Below are positions 57,346-64,000 of a stretch of DNA of 64,000 nucleotides, piece by piece. The translations under genes and the position numbers were made by a program. Each line of letters opens with the position of its first letter. Within the stretch, counting starts at the first letter, position 1. Source of the stretch: Oncomelania hupensis (Eukaryota > Mollusca > Gastropoda > Littorinimorpha > Pomatiopsidae); the NCBI GenBank assembly GCA_036898135.1, contig CM072511.1, forward strand, positions 39,935,556 through 39,999,555, in the 5' to 3' direction. The notes under the pieces were generated by a model that saw only the letters and a program-made list of their open reading frames with translations, was not told where the DNA came from and searched no databases.

Positions 57346-58159
57346 CCTTCGTCACCCGTCCTATCCTATTCTGTAACTCGGAGGTCGTAGGGGCACCACA
57401 GATGATCGTTTAACCAGCGTACTCCATCCGTCTCTGTCCTCAGCAACCTTCATGGCTTCGCTCAGTGTCAAGCCAATTCATTCTCGAATGTTGTCCTCCC
57501 ACCTCTTTTTTTGTCTACCTCTTCTTCTGCCTCCTGGCACGGTGCCTTGCAGGATGGTCTTTGCAAGGCCAGATGTTCTGGTGACGTGGTAATACCATCG
57601 GAGTTTCCGTTTCTTCACCACTGTGAGTATGTCATCGTGTTGTCCAATGGCTTATATGATGGTCTGTCGGACTTCGTCGTTGGTGAAGTGCCGGGTATAG
57701 GAAAAATGCACAGAAGTCTACTGTAGCACCTCATATCCATGCTTTGTATTCCTCGTTGTAGGTCTGCTGTGAGGGTCCATTTTTCGCAAGCATATAGGAA
57801 GATGGAGATAACAATGGAGCGCAGCAGCCATCCCAACAAAGTCCTCCTGAAAATAATACTCAACAGGTTGAAACCCAAGCTGAATAAATCATAGCTGGAG
57901 AACAATCAGGATTCAGGGCAAAGTGAAGTACCACTGAGCAGATTTTCAACCTCAGAACAATCTACGAGAAATACATACAGCAACAACAACATCTATATCA
58001 TATGTTCGTAGACTTCAAGAAAGCGTTTGACCGAGTCTGGCATGCAGCTCTGTGGGCGACCATGAGAATGTACAACATCAGCTCTAACATTATTGAAGTC
58101 ATCAAAAGCCTGTATGATAAAGATGCCAGTGCAGTCCTCCACAACAGCCCCTTCGTCAC
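57346..58159 (-). mobile_element. twin-primed (5'-inverted) GGATA-tailed LINE insertion (copy 7)
   Basis: 57356-57822 is minus-strand sense and corresponds to 33043-33510 of the long copy, with its GGATAGGA tail at 57358. 57823-58147 is in the opposite orientation and corresponds to about 32227-32550, including DFKKAFDRVWHAALWATM. The intervening 0.5 kb is missing. The whole composite is bounded by the 10-bp TSD CCTTCGTCAC (57346-57355 and 58150-58159), so it entered in one event. Three bases (CAG) are shared at the inversion junction. Confidence 0.92.
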
Positions 58160-59041
58160 ACCGACTTTGAATTTCGTAAAGTCGAATGGCCTCGCATAGT
58201 CTTTTTATCTTCTTTTTTCCCTATGTAATCCAATAGTTAATTTTTACAAACAGACATTAGAAAGATGTTGCAAATGAAGTTAGTGCTGTTTGAGAGAGAG
58301 AGAGGCAGGAAGAGAGAGATTTTTTAAACATTTGGAAATCGTCCTTTTACTTCCCCCCAAAATAGTACATGCATACTCGTACAGTTCGCACAATCTTCGG
58401 GCCACCAGCTCATAGAAAGGTAGAGTTGCGGATAATGTGGTTCATAAACATTGCATAGTTCTATAAACTTAATATAATTTCATTTGAATTTATGATAACA
58501 TAACATGCTCGTAGAATTCTGTTCAATGGAACATAAACAAACAAATCCGCCATAGATGAAATTTTGTTCCGTATTTTAGTAGATGGACACATGACTGAAC
58601 ATGGAAAGTTATATACTTAGCTCTTAAATCATTGTATAATGTACATGCAGTTAGGAAATGATCTTCGTCTTCTGGTACTTTGCAACATTTACACATAATA
58701 TCTCCTGTTGTATCAAAAGTCAGTCTAAAAAATGAAGCTTTCACTGGCAAAACACCAAGTCGTATCCTAACTTAATCAGACAGTCTCTAAAACATTTTAC
58801 ATGAACGCTTTCAAAGTCCGCTTCTGTTTCAAAAACATTCTTGAACATTCGATATCGTTGGTACGTGTCTTTTATCAAAACTGAACTGTCCCATTCCTGG
58901 ATATCAACATCTTTCCTCCTTTGTTTGAGCACAGCAATAAAGGTGTTTTCACAACTCACTCCCTGCTGTAACCATGCGTAACCAAAGCCCAAAGTGAACA
59001 AAGTATTTTCCAACCTCGTCAGCCAACATTTCTTTCCCTGC

Positions 59042-59129
59042 TAATGTAGGTTTTTATTGATTGATTTATTGTTGCTTTAGGTCCAGCGGACTCCTCCAAG
59101 CCAAATCAGGACCGGTATTAATGTAGGTT
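59042..59129 (-). mobile_element. hairpin-tail retroposon fragment
   Basis: 66 bp (59053-59118) with GGTCC...GGACC on the minus strand and tail AAAGCAACAATAAATCAATC. The 11-bp TSD TAATGTAGGTT is at 59042-59052 and 59119-59129. The inner stem has CGGA changed to TGGA, which still pairs by wobble. Confidence 0.88.
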
Positions 59130-59284
59130 GAAGAGCATAGTATAGGCCTGCCTTGGTAATCTAGATGAATCTAACTTCAGAAGTTTAAGCCAATAACGTA
59201 TGCATCGCACAGCACTGTTTATATATAATGGATATCTCCCTGTTTCTCCATACACAGATTGTTTTGGCACACCTATTAGAATAA

Positions 59285-60237
59285 TACTTTGATAAAGTTT
59301 GCGGATGATATGGCTCTAATAGGCAAGGCTGAAAGATGAACAATCTCTCTCGCAATACTTCGATTTTACTTGTACGCTTCTTACCTGGTTCAGTGAAAGT
59401 TATTTAAAGCTAAACGTAACTAAAACTAAAGAAATTTGCTTGGAAGAACACCGTGCGAGAGATCCTGCCCTGCTTCGCCCCCTGAAAATTGCATCTGAAA
59501 ATGTAGAACAGGTTGAAACTTTCAAGTATTTAGGGACGGTTTTAGACAAGAACTTGAAGTTCAGTGATCATGTTGGTTTTATTTGCAAAAAGGCCAATCA
59601 AAGGATGTATCTAGTAAGATAGTTGAAAAATTTTGGGGTCAATGTACATATCTTAGAAATAGTTTACAGATCTCTAGTAGAAAGTATTCTATGCTTTAAC
59701 ATTGTTACCTGGTTCGGAAATCTTGGCGTTAGAGACAGGAACAGACTCAACCGCATTGTAAACCTAGCTAGCAGAGTGATAGGAAAGACACAAAAGCCAA
59801 TAACAGAAATATATAAAGATTTTGTAAAAAGTAAAGCTAGAAAGATCATGTCTGATAACAGTCATCCCATATGTAGATCATTTGAACTGTTGCCCTCAGG
59901 TCGGAGGTTTAGAACCCCGGCCAGGAAAAGAAACTTGTATGGCCACTCTTATGTACCAAGTGCAATCCGCATCTTAAATTTAAGCAAACTGTAATACCCC
60001 CAGTTACCTACATTTTCCTTCTGTGTACTGTGATGATGTAATGTAATATGATGTGAGTTGTGCAATGAAGTAAGCTATTCGTTATGCGTATGATTGTCTT
60101 AATTAATGTTTTATATAACAAAAACTGTTATTTCTTTTAGTTTTTAAATCTTAATCTGTCTTAGTCTTTGTGCTACTAAAGACAAATTTCCATGTTATTG
60201 TATTTTAACTATGGACAATAAAGATTCGTATTCGTAT
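59285..60237 (+). pseudogene. CR1/L2-group LINE 3' fragment, RT remnant
   Basis: Begins at the RT active site (KFADDMALIG, about 59298), shifts frame, then LNVTKTKEI, VETFKYLGTVLDKNLKFSDH, a TAG at 59620-59622, YRSLVESILCFNIVTWFGNL, ELLPSGRRFRTPA and YGHSYVPSAIRILN to 59994. These are C-terminal motifs of CR1/L2-group enzymes. The 3' untranslated part ends AATAAAGATTCGTATTCGTAT. It is 5'-truncated, with one frameshift and one stop. Confidence 0.82.
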
Positions 60238-60469
60238 ATTCAAAAAAACGTTTACAAGCAAAAGTATGGACCTTTTCAATGTTCTCTAGTCTTTGGAGAC
60301 CCCAAACCTCAGAGGCATTCAACAATACAGGCTGAACTTGGGTATCAAACATTTTAAAGTAGCAGTTTCTGGAGATATCTTTTACTTTGGAGATCGTTTT
60401 CACGCATTCAAAACAAGCTTTTCTTCCCTTTAACGCTAGTGCATGTACACCTTTACTGATGCAGGAAGA

Positions 60470-60511
60470 GAGAGAAAGAGACAGCGAGAGAGACAGAGGG
60501 ACAAAGAGGGA

Positions 60512-60588
<77 letters not shown>

Positions 60589-60794
60589 GTTTGGGAGTAT
60601 TAAACAGTGAACCATGAATTAGGGATAAGTTTTAGGCTCGAAAGCCTAGTCTTGCAACCTGTCTTAATTAACAATTAATTAACATTTCTAACACGTAACA
60701 ATAGGCAAAAGATCAAACTACAATCAAAATAAATTAAAACAACGCGACATCTATTAAAATCTACTATCTAGAGAGAAAGAGAGAGAGAGAGATT

Positions 60795-60866
<72 letters not shown>

Positions 60867-60868
60867 TT

Positions 60869-60910
<42 letters not shown>
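60470..60910. repeat. (GA)n arrays
   Basis: GA-rich arrays at about 60472-60587 and 60768-60908. The second is made of three similar blocks, each preceded by GATTGAGACAGAG or GTGAGAG variants. Confidence 0.92.
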
Positions 60911-61299
60911 GACATATGAACGAGCAAAAAAGCTAGTGGGTGTTGTGGGCTGTCGAGTAAGAAAGAAACCATGTGTGACAATTTCGCCACAAGCAAACCA
61001 GACTTGGTCACTCTGGGACCGTTCTTCTGTGCCATCAGGCACACGACCGCGACAAAAGATGTTGTTAGGCCTAGATTCTTAATGAATGAAAGTATTTGTT
61101 GAATACTTGGAGTGGAATCAGTTAGTACTTGGATCACACGGGTTTGTATTGCGATCGGGATCCGGTAAGTGTTTCTATGGACCGTCGAACGAGCAGAAAA
61201 ACAGCAAAATGGTCACCAGACAACCCAGCTGTAAATAAATAACTGGCTCTTATTAGAACCGAGAAAGGTAAAGCGGCAAAGGAAAGGGGGAGATGGGCT
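60911..61299. other. no recognised gene
   Basis: Nothing recognised. Confidence 0.4.
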
Positions 61300-61565
61300 C
61301 TTTACTCATGAAGCTGGTCCTGATAAAACGGAAATCTCTAATATCCTTGTTTTCCCTACGACAGAAGGATTACAGAAAATATTTTACATTTTCTCTCCTA
61401 CAACTGGTTCGTGTAGCCTGCCATATCCTTCTCCCTTACAACCGAAACAGTTACAGAAAATACTGTACATTTCCCCTCATAATGCTGTCCCTAAAAAAAG
61501 GGAAGTCTGCCATTTTATATCTTCTAACCTTACTCACGAAAGATTACAGGTAAAACCTTTTATCC
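61300..61565. repeat. tandem repeat, about 80-95 bp unit, 2.8 copies
   Basis: GGATTACAGAAAATATTTTACATTT (about 61368), AGTTACAGAAAATACTGTACATTT (about 61449) and AGATTACAGGTAAAACC (about 61544) mark successive units. An open frame through it repeats the peptide YRKYFTF/YRKYCTF. Confidence 0.65.
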
Positions 61566-62429
61566 TTTGCTTCCCAACAGCCAGCCAGACCTGGGCAATA
61601 TAGGTCGGACTCCAAAGCATAATTGTTACTCTTTTTCTGCACACAGGGGCCCAAAAGGGTAAAAGGGTCTGCTTGTCGTGTTCTAGGTTGTGGTTGCATT
61701 CTGAATATCAGAAACATTTTAAATCTACGCTGGACTGTTTCAGGCTGAGAGTACCGCAGCCAGTCTCCGATTGTCAGTGTGGTTGTGGTTGAGCTTGAAA
61801 TCGGAGATGATGGGCAAATGAGGCGATCAATGGGCGAAGATCATCGATCAGTTACGACAATACGGATTAGCCTTTGCATGCTGCAGTGGGTCAAAGGAGC
61901 GGTTGACATTTTTTAAAAACGCTTTCGACATGGCGTTTTCCTGGTTTTATTGCAGCATTTTTATTTTAGCGTTTTCCTATTCAACCAAACCATCCATTAA
62001 ATACATGAATGCATATTATAGGCACGCTTCTTCCCTCGTTCTGCTCACATGTGTGCACACTTGCCTTTAAACACATTAGGTGGTGTCCGGTTTGGTAGGA
62101 TTCTGTAAAGCCTATTCTGAATTTCATTCAAAGTTCGGACGAAACATTCATTTTCTCTATGACTAGGACATCGACGCGTGAACAGAATGTCTTTAATCAT
62201 CAATGTACATATATGCATAGTTTTGAGAATTTTAAAAATGCAGACCTAGTCGATACTGTGTAGTAAAACGCTACCCGTTTAGTGCTGCAGCGTTCCCGAA
62301 GAACCAAAAAGAATGAATAATTTTTATTGTCTCTACAAATAAATACACGTTGTGATGTTCTGCAGGGTTGCCCTCATTGTATCCATTGCGTGTTGTTGTT
62401 TTTTCAGGCAACAATAAGGCGTTTTTAAT
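61566..62429. other. no recognised gene
   Basis: Nothing recognised. Confidence 0.4.
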
Positions 62430-62995
62430 TCTTTGTAAAAATCCTTCCAACCCATTTTTAATTTTTGATTCCATTATCTTGATTTATTATAAACTTTTTG
62501 TTTGCAAATAGGCACATACAAAAAAAATGAAAATGTTTGGTCATTCCTGTGCTGGGAGTTATGGAAAACATCCACACACCAGCGCGGTACCATCCCAGAA
62601 AAAGCGAATTAAATTAATGGCTCTCTTCTTATTTAAATAAACAGCCTTCCAACCCAGTTTGTTTTGATTTATTGCCATTCTGTTTTCAGCGAAACACATG
62701 AAAACATTAAGATATCTGGTCTTTTTTGTGCTGTTGGTTATACGTAAAGAAAAATCTAAACACTGGCTTTGCAGCTGCCGATAAAACCAACTAAAATTAG
62801 TGTTTTTTTCTTATTATAAAAATAAATAGCCCTCTAGGCCAGGTCATTTTGATTTATTACTAACCATTTTTTACTCAACATTTTCATGATAAACTTCTGA
62901 AGAACCTGGTTGCTAATTGTAATGTGGGTTAAGGGTTACATATAGAAAACCTCAACACACACACACACACCCACACACACACACACACACCCACG

Positions 62996-63056
<61 letters not shown>

Positions 63057-63165
63057 ACACACACACACACACACAGGCGGCGTTGCAACATCCCGGCAAA
63101 AGCGAATAGAATTAATGGCTTTCTTATTATACAAATAACGACCGTTCTAGCCCTGTTATCGTTTC
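62430..63165. repeat. about 190-bp tandem repeat with a (CA)n born inside one unit
   Basis: The segment near CCTTCCAACCCA recurs, diverged, at 62441, 62643, 62828 and 63140, spacing about 201, 186 and 312. Each unit has an AGCGAAT...AATGGC...CTTATTAT core. The extra length of the last spacing is a CA array (62957-63076). It sits where the first unit has only CCACACACC (about 62571). Confidence 0.7.
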
Positions 63166-63764
63166 TCTAAATTAACTGGAATAAAGCCTGGAAAAAATAT
63201 TTTTTTACATAAGGTCAAAAGTGCACCGGGTCCAATAATGTTGCCGCTGGTCGGACTAGCCAAATATATAAATAAATTTTTAATGGCCCCTGACCTTTCC
63301 ATCCGTCTTCTTTTAATTAACTCTATTCAGTCTCTGGTTAATCTCATTCTCTTCTCTTTGTTTTTGAACTTTTTATAACGATCTATTTTATGTGGGCTTT
63401 TGTTTTTTCATGTGAAGGAAAAGGGCTGTTCAGCTATTATGCATTACATGTACGATGAATTGTAATTAAATAAGTAGTGTATAACACACGTTCGATTGAA
63501 CACTAAAACACAACGCTGCATAAATACACTTATTTTATATATTAACAGACTGGACACTAAAACAATACTGGACCTCTGGTATATTGGATATTACAAAAAA
63601 AATTAAAACAAGGAATAACAAAAGATTAACTGTACATTAATATAAAGGGTGTACTTATACTTGAATCCGCATTCTCTTTGGTTTAACAGAACAGGAGGAA
63701 TCCCTGATTCAGTATTATTAGAACAACAGACAAACCCGCCGACTCAGTCGAAGTCGAAAAACCT
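63166..63764. other. no recognised gene
   Basis: AT-rich. Nothing recognised. Confidence 0.4.
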
Positions 63765-64000
63765 TTAATAGGATAATAGCATTAGGCCATATGGGCCTGT
63801 CTTACAGCTAGTCCTTAATAAACTTGTAAAATAAAAAAAAATAAAAAATTCAGAACAAACAAAATAATTAACATAAAATTGATTTGAAACTAACACAAAC
63901 CTTAACAATGGTAAGAATTTTAAAACAATTACTAAGAAAATTAATGTACTGAAATTCACATAATCCCTCCCTCCCCCCCTCATTCAATACCCCTTCCCTA
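63765..64000 (-). mobile_element. possible LINE 3' end
   Basis: On the minus strand GGCCCATATGGCC forms a small hairpin followed by TAATGCTATTATCCTATTA, a layout like LINE 3' ends with a short-repeat tail. No coding part is recognised up to the window edge. Confidence 0.25.

Larger units (their letters stand above)
58523..60450 (-). pseudogene. degraded LINE ORF2 C-terminal region with two nested insertions
   Basis: On the minus strand three pieces of one reading follow in order. 60450-60238 has FDTQVQPVLLNASEVWGLQR and FACKRFF. 59284-59130 has VYGETGRYPLYINSAVRCIR and RQAYTMLF. 59041-58523 has LGFGYAWLQQGV and a Cys-Cys-His-Cys-like CKCCKVPEDEDHFLTAC. This order is typical of the RT C-terminus of a molluscan LINE type that I cannot name. 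The gaps are filled by a CR1/L2 fragment (59285-60237) and a hairpin-retroposon fragment (59053-59118). A frameshift lies near 58745. Confidence 0.8.

Overview
The window looks like nuclear DNA of an invertebrate animal, most likely a mollusc. The reasons are intron-type splice sites, a THAP-domain gene, several animal non-LTR retrotransposon (LINE) groups, tRNA-derived SINEs, and a very high load of di-, tri- and tetranucleotide microsatellites. The species is inferred, not shown. No complete multi-exon host gene is visible. Host coding evidence is limited to a THAP-domain ORF (13293-13703, +), one internal exon with good splice sites (19633-19789, +), a possible terminal exon (28830-29034, -) and a possible CpG-rich promoter with a first exon (about 54200-54620, +).

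Most of the rest is layered mobile DNA. (1) A nearly complete LINE of about 5.9 kb lies at 22821-28757 (-). Its ORF1 carries three CCHC knuckles plus an SGNH/GDSL-esterase domain. Its ORF2 has endonuclease, reverse transcriptase and RNase H, and is broken only by one frameshift in a run of nine A. Two older copies lie at 37612-38395 and 42344-42390. (2) An RTE-like LINE family with (GGATA)n tails has seven copies, at 6490, 9801, 15654, 31282 (the longest), 38396, 43935 and 57356. Several have clean target-site duplications (TSDs), and the last is a twin-primed inversion. (3) A short retroposon of about 580 bp, with a TATA-like box near its 5' end and a conserved 3' hairpin, has five copies (1-485, 16002, 35469, 45900, 59053). 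(4) CR1/L2-group LINE remnants lie at 47383-48070 and 59285-60237, with tail-only copies elsewhere. (5) tRNA-derived SINEs lie at 12365-12606, 19985-20190 and 35767-36150. (6) There are two candidate solo LTRs (16136-16760, strong; 51332-52842, weaker), a hAT-like non-autonomous DNA transposon (34508-35024) and a Helitron-like tandem-repeat element (about 50360-51280).

Nested insertions give a relative order. A degraded LINE at 58523-60450 was split by a CR1/L2 fragment and by a hairpin-retroposon fragment. Two copies of an unnamed dispersed repeat (12070-12990 and 45840-47010) each carry a different insertion, so each records the other's empty site.

Many microsatellites are attached to retroelement tails or lie inside tandem repeats. 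The window therefore shows several routes by which simple repeats arise. The largest are a perfect (ATCT)n array of about 780 bp (39227-40005), pyrimidine tracts at 42427-43064 and 55740-56920, and ATC/TTC compound arrays.
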